A stretch of 5,092 nucleotides of DNA from Candidatus Omnitrophota bacterium (GCA_028707105.1 JAQTUY010000118.1:1-5092), one strand, 5' to 3'; counted from the first letter of the stretch, positions 1-5,053 are shown. The notes: generated from the sequence alone by a model not told the origin. Program-made: numbers and translations.

Positions 1-524
1 GCCGTGAAGAATATCCCCTTAAAGATAGTATGCCACTGGGTATGATGATGCCCCTTACTGTCGACATGTTCGGTCTTATATTCGCTATGGAGCTCCGAGA
101 ATTCTATCCCTGTGGCGCCGATCTTCCCCGAAACATAATCGTCCCCTTTATACCTGTCCGGGTTCATCTTGAAGATCTGGCTCCCCATATAAACATCCTG
201 CGGGATAAACCTGTTGCTTTCATAATTAAGCCCGGGGTCGATGAACTTGACGATCTCTTTTATCACCCTGGCCTTGAAATCCGAGGTATAATTCCTGCCG
301 CTGGTATAAAACACTATCCCGTATATTGCCAGCAATAAGAACGGCAGAAGGATGAGCGCGCCGGGATGTCCGGTAAAGATCAGCAGAGCGGCGACCAGGA
401 TACAGGCTCCGCCCATCCAGTAGGCCATATTATCGACGATCTTCTTTCTTGAGCCTTCCAGGTCCCGCAAAGCCAGGATCAGGGATGTATCGTAAAATTC
501 CTTTAGGTCATCCAGGGTCTTCAT
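1..524 (-). CDS. DUF3137 domain membrane protein (3' end cut by window edge)
   Basis: This is the N-terminal 174 residues of a longer protein. Translation from the ATG at 524 gives a start MKTLDDLKEFYD, a basic stretch around residues 22-30 (EGSRKKIV) and two close hydrophobic segments at about 37-50 and 55-73, consistent with a membrane hairpin. A soluble part follows with GDDYVSGKIGATGIEFSELH at about 127-146 and a His-rich stretch leading into WHTIFKGIFF at 164-173. This arrangement is how I recognise the DUF3137 family, whose biochemical function is unknown. The gene begins 15 bp after the lemA stop in the same reading frame, and the intervening TAA fixes the ATG as the first usable start. 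The RBS is weak, so translational coupling to lemA is likely. DUF3137 genes commonly sit next to lemA, which supports a shared membrane role. The C-terminus lies beyond position 1. Confidence 0.87.
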   Translation of the reverse strand, partial: MKTLDDLKEFYDTSLILALRDLEGSRKKIVDNMAYWMGGACILVAALLIFTGHPGALILLPFLLLAIYGIVFYTSGRNYTSDFKARVIKEIVKFIDPGLNYESNRFIPQDVYMGSQIFKMNPDRYKGDDYVSGKIGATGIEFSELHSEYKTEHVDSKGHHHTQWHTIFKGIFFT

Positions 525-539
525 GCGGATCAGCGGGTA

Positions 540-1103
540 TTAAGTCTTTTTTTTGAAAAGATCATTGACGTCCACATTCTTCTTTTCTTCCGGCGCGGCC
601 TCAAACACTAATTTGGTCTTATAGTTCATCACTGAAGCCACGACATTGGTCGGGTACATCTCTATCGCGTTATTGTAATCCGTGACCGCGGCGTTATAGG
701 CCCGCCTGGCAGCGGATAGCTGCTCTTCTGTCTCGTTAAGCGCGCCCTGGAGCTGCAGGAAATTCTGGTTGGCCTTCAGGTCCGGATAATTCTCAACCGC
801 CACCCGGATATCGCCCATCAGTTTGGACAGCTTATTCTCAAGGCTGACCTTCTCATCATCCGAAAGGTTCCCCGAGACGGCTTTAGCGCGTAATTCGGTT
901 ATCTGGGTCAACACGCCTTTTTCATACTCCATATAGTTCTTGACCGCCGCCACCAGATTAGGGATAAGGTCATATCTCTTCTTAAGAAGGGCGTCGATCG
1001 TGGCGAATACGTTAGTCACCTGGTTCTTCTTTTGCACCAGGGTGTTATAAAGGACGAACCAGACCATCGCGAGCACGACCAAAACTATAATGATCATAAA
1101 CAT
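540..1103 (-). CDS. lemA: LemA family protein
   Basis: The product is 187 residues, the usual LemA length. Residues 1-20 are a hydrophobic N-terminal anchor (MFMIIIVLVVLAMVWFVLYN) with a very short cytoplasmic end. The rest is a predicted long helical, probably exported, domain. Family signatures are IDALLKKRYDLIPNLV at 36-51, a short E-rich helix near 60, ENYPDLKANQNFLQLQ at 104-119, the ETEEQLSAARRAYN helix at 124-137, and MYPTNVVASV at 149-158. The ATG at 1103 is preferred over one 36 nt upstream because AGGAGG lies 5 nt before it and the anchor starts there; the longer version adds a non-conserved, Cys-containing leader. LemA proteins are widespread, have no enzymatic motif and an unsettled role in the envelope. 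The gene follows the release-factor-like gene by 61 bp and precedes the DUF3137 gene by 15 bp, so the last two probably form one transcript. Confidence 0.95.
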   Translation of the reverse strand: MFMIIIVLVVLAMVWFVLYNTLVQKKNQVTNVFATIDALLKKRYDLIPNLVAAVKNYMEYEKGVLTQITELRAKAVSGNLSDDEKVSLENKLSKLMGDIRVAVENYPDLKANQNFLQLQGALNETEEQLSAARRAYNAAVTDYNNAIEMYPTNVVASVMNYKTKLVFEAAPEEKKNVDVNDLFKKKT

Positions 1104-1114
1104 ATTTTCCTCCT

Positions 1115-1153
1115 TGCCCACAAGGGCACACCCGCGCATCAGATTAGCGCGGG
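1115..1153 (-). other. Two hairpins in the lemA leader region
   Basis: The 61-bp gap between the RF-like gene and lemA contains two inverted repeats. CCCGCGC (1131-1137) pairs with GCGCGGG (1147-1153) across a 9-nt loop, and TGCCC (1115-1119) pairs with GGGCA (1124-1128) across 4 nt. On the lemA message the second hairpin ends only 2-3 nt before the AGGAGG ribosome-binding site. Neither is followed by a U-run in the minus direction, so they do not look like intrinsic terminators for the upstream gene. They could mark an mRNA processing site or modulate lemA translation. That role is inference; the pairing itself is visible. Confidence 0.4.
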
Positions 1154-1164
1154 GTGCTTTGTTA

Positions 1165-1587
1165 TTATTCTACATCGCGTACGGGGCCGCGTAAAAGTTT
1201 TTTTGCGGCATTCTTGCGCTTAGCTTCCAGCACTTTGATCTTAGCCCTGCGCGACCTGCGGCGCTTTTGACGCCGGATCTTTTCGATACGCTGCATATGT
1301 TCGGATAACCTGCCCATTATCCTGGTCTCTATCTTATCCGCCAGTATCCTGCGCGCCAGATAACGGTTGAGCGCCTGCGAACGCTCCTGCTGGCATTTGA
1401 CTTCGATACCGGTAGGAAGGTGTTTTAAGTGCACGCAGGATGAGACCTTATTTACGTTCTGGCCGCCCGGTCCGCCCGACCTTACAAAGCTCTCCACAAT
1501 ATCCTCCTGCTTAATACCCAAACGGGACATCTTCGCGTAAAGAGCGCTTTCTTTTTCCGGGCTGACTCCAAAACCAGACATATCCAT
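1165..1587 (-). CDS. Peptide chain release factor-like protein (GGQ domain, ribosome-rescue type)
   Basis: This 140-residue protein has the catalytic domain of class I release factors without the codon-recognition domains. The signature SGGPGGQNVNKVSS at residues 37-50 includes the GGQ (41-43) that triggers peptidyl-tRNA hydrolysis in the ribosomal peptidyl-transferase centre. The following strand, HLPTGIEVKCQQERSQALNR, is also typical. From about residue 100 the protein is strongly basic (IRRQKRRRSRRAKIK at 104-118), like the tails by which ArfB and mitochondrial RF-like rescue factors hold the mRNA channel of stalled ribosomes. It is therefore most likely a rescue factor of the ArfB/C12orf65-like group, acting in the cytoplasm; the exact subfamily is not settled. 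AGGAG lies 3 nt before the first ATG (1587) and 9 nt before a second in-frame ATG (1581), so the true start could be residue 3. It lies 61 bp upstream of lemA, and the region before it contains a palindromic repeat. Confidence 0.9.
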   Translation of the reverse strand: MDMSGFGVSPEKESALYAKMSRLGIKQEDIVESFVRSGGPGGQNVNKVSSCVHLKHLPTGIEVKCQQERSQALNRYLARRILADKIETRIMGRLSEHMQRIEKIRRQKRRRSRRAKIKVLEAKRKNAAKKLLRGPVRDVE

Positions 1588-1633
1588 CTTCTCCTAGAAA
1601 ACTATAATAATTCCCATCCGATAAATGAATACT

Positions 1634-1720
1634 CCACGGGCTAAAGCCCATGGTTTCTTACCGAAATACTTGAGTGGCCAGGCTCCATCCGCGCCATAAA
1701 TGGCGCGGTTTTGTGGCCAC
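1634..1720. repeat. Pair of palindromes, possible small mobile-element-derived repeat
   Basis: Two strong inverted repeats lie between the small ORF and the RF-like gene. The first is CCACGGGCT (1634-1642) with AGCCCATGG (1645-1653), a 2-nt loop and one mismatch that becomes a G-U pair on the minus-strand RNA. The second is nested: GTGGCCA (1674-1680) pairs with TGGCCAC (1714-1720), enclosing CCGCGCCAT (1689-1697) and ATGGCGCGG (1700-1708), a perfect 9-bp arm with a 2-nt loop. Paired hairpins about 20 nt apart with no coding content resemble REP elements or non-autonomous IS200/IS605-type elements, whose single-strand transposases recognise end hairpins. No transposase is present and the ends cannot be fixed from one copy, so mobile origin is inference. 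Confidence 0.5.
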
Positions 1721-1836
1721 GAAAGTATATGGCGACCAGGGCAAGCATTATGATGGCCCCCATGAATATCCAGTCCGCGGTCCTTTCTATTACCAGGCGG
1801 GACTTCCTGTCTTTCCATAAGGGTTTCTCCGGGCAT
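1641..1836 (-). pseudogene. Small membrane-peptide gene, apparently frameshifted and ended inside a repeat
   Basis: An ATG at 1836 lies 3 nt after the DUF3108 stop, with GGAGG about 8 nt upstream, so translation should start here. Its frame (to 1594, 80 aa) gives a composition unlike a protein: many Gly, His and Pro residues and no hydrophobic core. The frame one base on (+1 shift) encodes a basic stretch then ERTADWIFMGAIIMLALVA (about 1737-1793), a convincing single membrane span. That frame has no ATG before 1763 and stops at 1641. A one-base slip or deletion near the second ATG (1818) would join the good start to the membrane span. Its last 27 or so codons lie over the palindromes, suggesting the original C-terminus was replaced. 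It could instead be a sequencing error, a 40-aa protein starting at 1763, or non-coding. No family is recognised. Confidence 0.35.
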
Positions 1837-1839
1837 GGC

Positions 1840-2628
1840 CTAATCCTCCTCCGGCAGGCCTTGAAGCCTGGCGGCGATCGACCCGACCACCGCGGGGAGC
1901 TCAAATCGCAGCGGGATACGCCTCGAATCAAGCGTTGCCAGCACTATAAGCCTGCGTTTTCCGAATATATACTTATTCAGGTTCGAATCCAGGAAAACCT
2001 TAACAACCGGCCAAACACCTTCTTCGCCCATCCCCTTAAAGTAAGGCTCTCCGGTCTTTATCTCCACCGGCCAGCTTTTCTGGTCGTAATAAATATCCAG
2101 GGAATACTCTGACTTTCCCTGGATATCCCTGAAGCGAAAATAATAAAAAAGCGACAGCAGGTCCTGTGTCCCGGGAGCAACCGCTTCGACGGATGTTTTA
2201 TCCGGTTCGATCTTATATACCGCTTCGTTTTTCCGGCGGTCAAAATCGATGGTGACGCGTTCATATTCCTTATTGATCCGGCGTGTCCTTATGAACCGCA
2301 GGCTGTCAAAAGAACGCGTATCTATATAGGAATCAACCGTGTATTCGACATCATAAAGTTTTTTGAATAAATTATTAGGAAAAGCCCTGGCGATGATATG
2401 GTAACAGGGGCGCCCCGAGACATCCTCAAGGCCCTCCACCTTAAATACGATCTTGCCCACGTATAATGCCATCCAGCGCATATTGTATACCAGGGTTTCT
2501 CCGGCCTTCAGCTCTTTCCGGGGGGCGGAAGATACTATCTCCTGTTTCGGCTCGCCCTTGAAATTCTGAGCGCACGCCGTAGAAGATATAAGCAGGAATA
2601 TAAACGGCAGGGACCAGGCAATCTTCAT
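1840..2628 (-). CDS. DUF3108 domain-containing envelope protein (probable lipoprotein)
   Basis: The protein has 262 residues. Residues 1-19 are an export signal: K2, a hydrophobic core and SSTAC with Cys19, which fits a permissive lipobox although position -3 is Ser, so lipidation is probable but not certain. The rest matches the DUF3108 pattern: GETLVYNMRWMALYVGKIVF (43-62), CYHIIARAFPNNLFKKLYDV (75-94), SYIDTRSFDSLRFIR (100-114), a beta-strand with VTIDFDRRKNEAVYKI (125-140), PGTQDLLSLFYYFRF (152-166) and a C-terminal RRIPLRFELPAVVGSIAARL (236-255). The family is a periplasmic beta-rich domain of unknown function. The start is supported by the signal peptide although there is no usable Shine-Dalgarno; a promoter -10 lies only 9 nt upstream. 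It is divergent from the SDR gene and is followed at 3 nt by a small ORF whose ribosome-binding site overlaps its last codons. Confidence 0.87.
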   Translation of the reverse strand: MKIAWSLPFIFLLISSTACAQNFKGEPKQEIVSSAPRKELKAGETLVYNMRWMALYVGKIVFKVEGLEDVSGRPCYHIIARAFPNNLFKKLYDVEYTVDSYIDTRSFDSLRFIRTRRINKEYERVTIDFDRRKNEAVYKIEPDKTSVEAVAPGTQDLLSLFYYFRFRDIQGKSEYSLDIYYDQKSWPVEIKTGEPYFKGMGEEGVWPVVKVFLDSNLNKYIFGKRRLIVLATLDSRRIPLRFELPAVVGSIAARLQGLPEED

Positions 2629-2637
2629 ATGGAAATT

Positions 2638-2666
2638 ATTCTACTCCAAAGCGGCACTATCCGCAA
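2638..2666 (-). promoter_or_regulatory. Promoter for the DUF3108 gene
   Basis: Read on the minus strand, TTGCGG (2666-2661) is followed after 17 nt by TAGAAT (2643-2638), which matches the sigma70 -10 in five of six bases; the -35 matches in three. The expected transcript start is near 2631, about 3 nt before the ATG at 2628. The same hexamer pair with the same spacing occurs upstream of the cNMP-binding gene. Confidence 0.5.
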
Positions 2667-2680
2667 CAAAAATGAGGCCA

Positions 2681-2693
2681 TGATCTTAGATCA
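2681..2693. promoter_or_regulatory. Palindromic operator candidate between divergent promoters
   Basis: TGATCTTAGATCA is a perfect 6-bp inverted repeat around one central base. It lies between the -35 elements of the divergent DUF3108 and SDR genes, centred about 51 bp upstream of the expected SDR start and about 56 bp upstream of the DUF3108 start. The position suits a regulator acting on both genes. No regulator with a DNA-binding domain is encoded in this window, and the site is a single instance, so the role is inferred. Confidence 0.35.
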
Positions 2694-2702
2694 GCAAATA
2701 CC

Positions 2703-2731
2703 TTGACCGTCAGGCGCTTTCTTTATACAAT
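2703..2731 (+). promoter_or_regulatory. Sigma70-type promoter of the SDR gene
   Basis: TTGACC (2703-2708) and TACAAT (2726-2731) are separated by exactly 17 nt and each matches the sigma70 consensus in five of six bases. Transcription should start near 2738, giving a leader of about 23 nt that contains the GGAG ribosome-binding site at 2751-2754. This is the best consensus promoter in the window. Confidence 0.72.
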
Positions 2732-2760
2732 AGGACCGTACCTAACCTACGGAGCAAAAA

Positions 2761-3498
2761 ATGGAAAAAATGAAAAAAGTCGGGATAACCGGCGCGGCAG
2801 GTAATATCGGGACCACCCTGCAAAAAGGCTTGGATGACAAATACGACCTTACGCTTTACGATATCAACCAGATAAAACATGCTTCCAAGGGAAGATCCGT
2901 CCGGATCGACCTGACCAAGAAAAAGGATCTCGCGGGAGCATTTGACGGACTGGAGGCGCTGATACATTTGGCGGGAAACCCGCATCCTGACGCGGCGCGG
3001 GAAGACACGTTCAGGAACAACTTCGAGGCAACCAGTTACGTCTTTGATGAAGCGGTCCGCGCGGGGGTTAAAAAAATAGTCTTTGCCAGTTCCAACTTTT
3101 ATCACGAAGGCGCCATCAGGCAGGCCCTGCAGGGAAAATCAAAAGAATTGATCACACTGGATATGCCGCCGACTGCCATATCCTTATACGGACAATCCAA
3201 GGTATTCGGAGAAAGCGTCGGCCGCTATTTAGCGAACCTGGGGACGCAATTTGTGGCGCTGCGGATCGGTTGGACGGTACCCGGAGATGACCCTGAATTT
3301 TACGACGGGCCATATATGCGGGCGGTCTTCTGCAGTCACAAGGACTTAATAACAGCCTTCATCAAGGCGCTTGAAGTAGAAACACGCTTCCTGGCGGCTT
3401 TCGCGGTAAGCAACAATAAACACAATGTCTTTGACCTCAGCGAAACCCGGGAAAAACTGGGTTTTTTCCCCCAGGACAGCGTAGAAAATCACCTTTAG
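2761..3498 (+). CDS. NAD(P)-dependent epimerase/dehydratase family protein (extended SDR, uronate-dehydrogenase/Azf-like)
   Basis: This 245-residue cytoplasmic oxidoreductase has a Rossmann fold. The glycine motif TGAAGNIG is at residues 10-17, and the acidic D34 ending the second strand favours NAD over NADP. D50 is at the adenine pocket, HLAGNP at 69-74, the paired Asn at 86-87, the catalytic Ser in ASSN at 109-112, and the YGQSK active-site Tyr143/Lys147 follow. RIGW (168-171) and CSHKDL (191-196) with NNKHNVFDLSETREKLGF resemble uronate dehydrogenases and the archaeal SDR glucose-6-phosphate dehydrogenase Azf, which oxidise sugar C1 to a lactone. The precise substrate cannot be read from sequence. 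The protein is about 15-20 residues shorter than typical members. The start is set by GGAG six nt upstream; Met4 is too far from it. It is the only plus-strand gene and ends 6 bp from a convergent gene. Confidence 0.94.
   Translation: MEKMKKVGITGAAGNIGTTLQKGLDDKYDLTLYDINQIKHASKGRSVRIDLTKKKDLAGAFDGLEALIHLAGNPHPDAAREDTFRNNFEATSYVFDEAVRAGVKKIVFASSNFYHEGAIRQALQGKSKELITLDMPPTAISLYGQSKVFGESVGRYLANLGTQFVALRIGWTVPGDDPEFYDGPYMRAVFCSHKDLITAFIKALEVETRFLAAFAVSNNKHNVFDLSETREKLGFFPQDSVENHL
3452..3474 (-). terminator. Intrinsic terminator of the 3843-3505 gene, inside the SDR 3' end
   Basis: On the minus strand, CTGGG (3474-3470) and CCCAG (3461-3457) form a 5-bp stem around an 8-nt loop and are followed directly by five T residues (3456-3452). 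This begins about 31 nt after the stop codon of the small exported protein, a normal place for a terminator. It overlaps codons near the C-terminus of the SDR gene on the other strand. The stem is short, so strength is uncertain. Confidence 0.5.
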
Positions 3499-3504
3499 GC
3501 CCTG

Positions 3505-3843
3505 CTACTGCTTGACCGTAATACTCACTGCCTTCAAGCCGCTGAACGCTTCCCGGTAATACTCGACCGTAACCTTATCCCCGATGTTAATGTTCGCCAG
3601 CGAAGAATTATTCTGGCCCTTAGTTACCGGCGTATTATCCGGTACTTTGAAAGTTATTTCGTCCGTATTACCAAACTCAAAAGTCCTCACTACCAGCTTG
3701 TCAGAGACCCAGTCGGTAGCGCATACCTGCCCGCTCACGCGCTTGATATTCAAAGACTCAGAGGCATCCTCCTGACAATACGCGCCGGAACTAAAAAATA
3801 CGCCCAGGAACAAGGCTAAGGATGTTATTACTTTTATCACCAT
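3505..3843 (-). CDS. Small exported beta-rich protein of unknown function
   Basis: The product has 112 residues. Residues 1-23 form a signal peptide (MVIKVITSLALFLGVFFSSG, then AYC); Tyr before Cys23 argues against a lipobox, so signal peptidase I cleavage near Cys23 is more likely. The mature part, about 37-111, alternates short hydrophobic strands: VSGQVCATDWVSDKLVVRTF, DEITFKVPDNTPVTKG, then ANINIGDKVTVEYY and GLKAVSITV. This pattern, with a GDKVTVEY strand, resembles small OB-fold-like periplasmic proteins such as DUF5666-type domains, though I cannot assign a family. The start is firmly set by three overlapping GGAGG sequences ending 1-7 nt before the ATG. It follows the cNMP-binding gene by 63 bp with no clear promoter between, so the two may share a transcript. 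It converges on the SDR gene with a 6-bp gap. Confidence 0.82.
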   Translation of the reverse strand: MVIKVITSLALFLGVFFSSGAYCQEDASESLNIKRVSGQVCATDWVSDKLVVRTFEFGNTDEITFKVPDNTPVTKGQNNSSLANINIGDKVTVEYYREAFSGLKAVSITVKQ

Positions 3844-3881
3844 GCTCCTCCTCCTTCTTTATTGCCCCCGCAAGTACGACT

Positions 3882-3897
3882 GCCGGTTAGCCCCGGC
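3882..3897. other. GC-rich hairpin between the cNMP-binding and small exported protein genes
   Basis: GCCGG (3882-3886) and CCGGC (3893-3897) flank a 6-nt loop, with an adjoining CCGGCCGG (3893-3900) that offers an alternative pairing. It starts about 7 nt past the stop codon of the upstream minus-strand gene. There is no T-run after it in either direction, so it is a weak terminator candidate at best and may only partly limit read-through or protect the upstream message. Confidence 0.3.
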
Positions 3898-3906
3898 CGG
3901 AGCGGA

Positions 3907-4368
3907 TCATTTATCGGCATTGATATTATAAATATCCAGAAGCCGAACCCTTGTCGCGTCCAGGCGTTCAGTAAGTATGCTGATTATCTTTTTGAGTAAC
4001 GTATAGCCGAGGTCTGGGTTACTCTCGCATTTTTCTCTCAGGCATTTGCCGTCCAACGCCAGGACCCGGGTATTTTCCACGGCCTTGGCGCTGAAACGGT
4101 AACGGTAGGGAGGTATAAGCCAGGACCATCCCAGGATATCATTTTCATGGATGGTTTCTATCGTGATCTCGCTGGGTTTGGCTATATAAACAGCCACATG
4201 CCCGCTGCGGATAAGATAGAATTTGTCCGCGGGTTCGCCCTCTTTCAGGATCTCATCTCCGGCTTTAAATACCATGTGAGAGGTACAGCCGACAACGAAA
4301 TCTATATACTGCGGCGGTATATCCTTAAAAAAAGAGTGCTGCCTTAAGATCGGTTCAAGGGTTTCCAT
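3907..4368 (-). CDS. Stand-alone cyclic nucleotide-binding domain protein
   Basis: The 153-residue protein is a single cNMP-binding (CRP/FNR effector-type) beta-roll with a C-terminal helix and no DNA-binding domain. Visible elements are LRQHSFFKDIPPQYIDFV (8-25), FKAGDEILKEGEPADKFYLI (34-53), the SGHVAVY strand (55-61), and the phosphate-binding cassette region ILGWSWLIPPYRYRFSAKAV (78-97) with R91 and Ser93-Ala94. The usual Gly-Glu of the cassette is replaced by GWSW, a variant I associate with a family of stand-alone domains, so cAMP or cGMP binding is plausible but unproven. The long helix at about 118-147 would normally lead into a helix-turn-helix, but the protein ends there. It may act as a sensor by protein contact. 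AGGAGG lies 10 nt before the ATG and a promoter lies just upstream. The small exported protein follows at 63 bp. Confidence 0.93.
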   Translation of the reverse strand: METLEPILRQHSFFKDIPPQYIDFVVGCTSHMVFKAGDEILKEGEPADKFYLIRSGHVAVYIAKPSEITIETIHENDILGWSWLIPPYRYRFSAKAVENTRVLALDGKCLREKCESNPDLGYTLLKKIISILTERLDATRVRLLDIYNINADK

Positions 4369-4404
4369 CTCTATGGCTCCTCCTTATTTTAGTTCAGCTG
4401 GATT

Positions 4405-4433
4405 ATTTTACCTTAAACAAAAACACTCCGCAA
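4405..4433 (-). promoter_or_regulatory. Promoter for the cNMP-binding protein gene
   Basis: On the minus strand TTGCGG (4433-4428) is followed after exactly 17 nt by TAAAAT (4410-4405), a five-of-six match to the sigma70 -10. The expected start near 4398 gives a leader of about 30 nt that includes the AGGAGG ribosome-binding site. The -35 and the spacing are identical to the DUF3108 promoter. Confidence 0.5.
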
Positions 4434-4487
4434 GTTTTTTACATATTTGCGCGGCACTGGGTCGCCGTTATGAAGCATAAAGACATT

Positions 4488-4500
4488 CAGGTAAAACCTG
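4488..4500. other. Small perfect hairpin in the 4369-4546 gap
   Basis: CAGGT (4488-4492) and ACCTG (4496-4500) are perfect 5-bp arms around AAA. It lies about 47 nt past the stop codon of the secreted protein gene and some 55 bp upstream of the -35 element of the cNMP-binding gene. It could be part of a 3' end structure or a protein-binding site. Apart from this, the neighbouring hairpin and the promoter, I see nothing in the 178-bp gap. Confidence 0.25.
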
Positions 4501-4510
4501 GTGACTATCT

Positions 4511-4546
4511 CCCGGGCGTTTTGTTCCTTTCAGGATCAAAACCGGG
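4511..4546 (-). terminator. Hairpin abutting the stop codon of the secreted protein gene
   Basis: Directly after the TAA (4547-4549), the minus-strand message can fold CCCGG (4546-4542) with CCGGG (4515-4511), then TTTTG with CAAAA (4541-4537 with 4523-4519), then CCT with AGG around a 3-nt loop, with one 3-nt bulge and a small 2x2 internal loop. The stem is long and well nested, but no T-run follows, so it may be a Rho-independent terminator of poor quality or a 3' stabilising structure. Confidence 0.35.
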
Positions 4547-5053
4547 TTATTTCGCCGCGCAATAAATAACCGAAACACAGCCCTTATCGCTGGCCTGGAC
4601 CGTCAACCACCACGGCCACATCTCTTTATCAAAATATTGATAGGTGATCTCAAGTTTATACAATTTCTTGTTCGATAACAGGGATCTGCCTATATCGTAG
4701 GCCTTAACCCCGGCCTTAAAGTCATTAAGCTCGATCGTCAGCTTTTTGCCCTGAGTATTAAATGTATAGCGGGGGATCAATTTCTCCCTCTCCGGCTTAT
4801 ATCCGACAAAGTCGCCCTCAAACTGGCAGCTCTTAAGCAAAGCGATGAAATCATCCACGTTCTTTATTTCCACATCGTATTTAAAACGGTATTCCTTATC
4901 GCAATCAGGCAAAGGCTTGCCCGGCAGGTCCTCAAAAGGATCAGCGATAGTATCCTGCCCCCATACGGCGATATCCGGGCGGCAGATCATGGACAATGAA
5001 AGGAATAAAAAAGCCGCGGCGCATACACAGTACATTCTTGTATTCTTCATCAT
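4547..5053 (-). CDS. Secreted protein of unknown function with four mature cysteines
   Basis: The 168-residue product begins with a signal peptide: basic residues K3 and R6, then a hydrophobic core at about 8-23 (YCVCAAAFLFLSLSMI) and likely cleavage before about residue 34. The mature part is acidic to neutral: DPFEDLPGKPLPDCDKEYRF (38-57), a helix with NVDDFIALLKSC (65-76), then strands around RYTFNTQGKKLTIELNDF (95-112), KLYKLEITYQYFDKEMWPWW (130-149) and CVSVIYCAAK at the end. Cys51, 76, 159 and 165 could form two disulphides in an oxidising periplasm. I recognise no family. The start is certain: AAGGAGGTG ends about 7 nt before the first of two adjacent ATGs. A possible -10 lies upstream. 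A hairpin abuts the stop, and the next gene has its own promoter 178 bp on, so this is probably a single-gene unit at least at its 3' side. Confidence 0.83.
   Translation of the reverse strand: MMKNTRMYCVCAAAFLFLSLSMICRPDIAVWGQDTIADPFEDLPGKPLPDCDKEYRFKYDVEIKNVDDFIALLKSCQFEGDFVGYKPEREKLIPRYTFNTQGKKLTIELNDFKAGVKAYDIGRSLLSNKKLYKLEITYQYFDKEMWPWWLTVQASDKGCVSVIYCAAK

Noticed and set aside
1131..1170. GC hairpin followed by a T-rich stretch on the plus strand, terminator-like.
   Set aside because: No plus-strand gene lies upstream that it could end; the hairpin is kept only as a leader structure of lemA.
1140..1587. Full-length peptide chain release factor (RF1 or RF2) truncated by mutation.
   Set aside because: The gene has its own ribosome-binding site and a complete short-family layout with a basic tail, so it is a genuine stand-alone GGQ protein.
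1603..1608. Perfect TATAAT on the plus strand.
   Set aside because: There is no -35 partner at a suitable distance and no plus-strand gene downstream; the AT-rich stretch is the leader of the RF-like gene on the other strand.
1711..2112. A 133-aa plus-strand open frame opposite DUF3108 and the repeat region.
   Set aside because: It is antisense to the DUF3108 coding region with no supported start signal, and its composition is not protein-like.
2681..2693. FNR binding site.
   Set aside because: The half-sites TGAT and ATCA are 5 nt apart and not 4, and the outer bases do not match the FNR consensus; kept only as a generic palindrome.
2710..3105. A 131-aa minus-strand open frame opposite the SDR gene.
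   Set aside because: It is fully antisense to the well-supported SDR N-terminus, has no ribosome-binding site and no recognisable domain; it is a frame shadow.
3443..3467. Plus-strand terminator for the SDR gene (AAACCC/GGGTTT with T-run).
   Set aside because: It lies before the SDR stop codon, so using it would truncate the message; the minus-strand reading fits gene order better.
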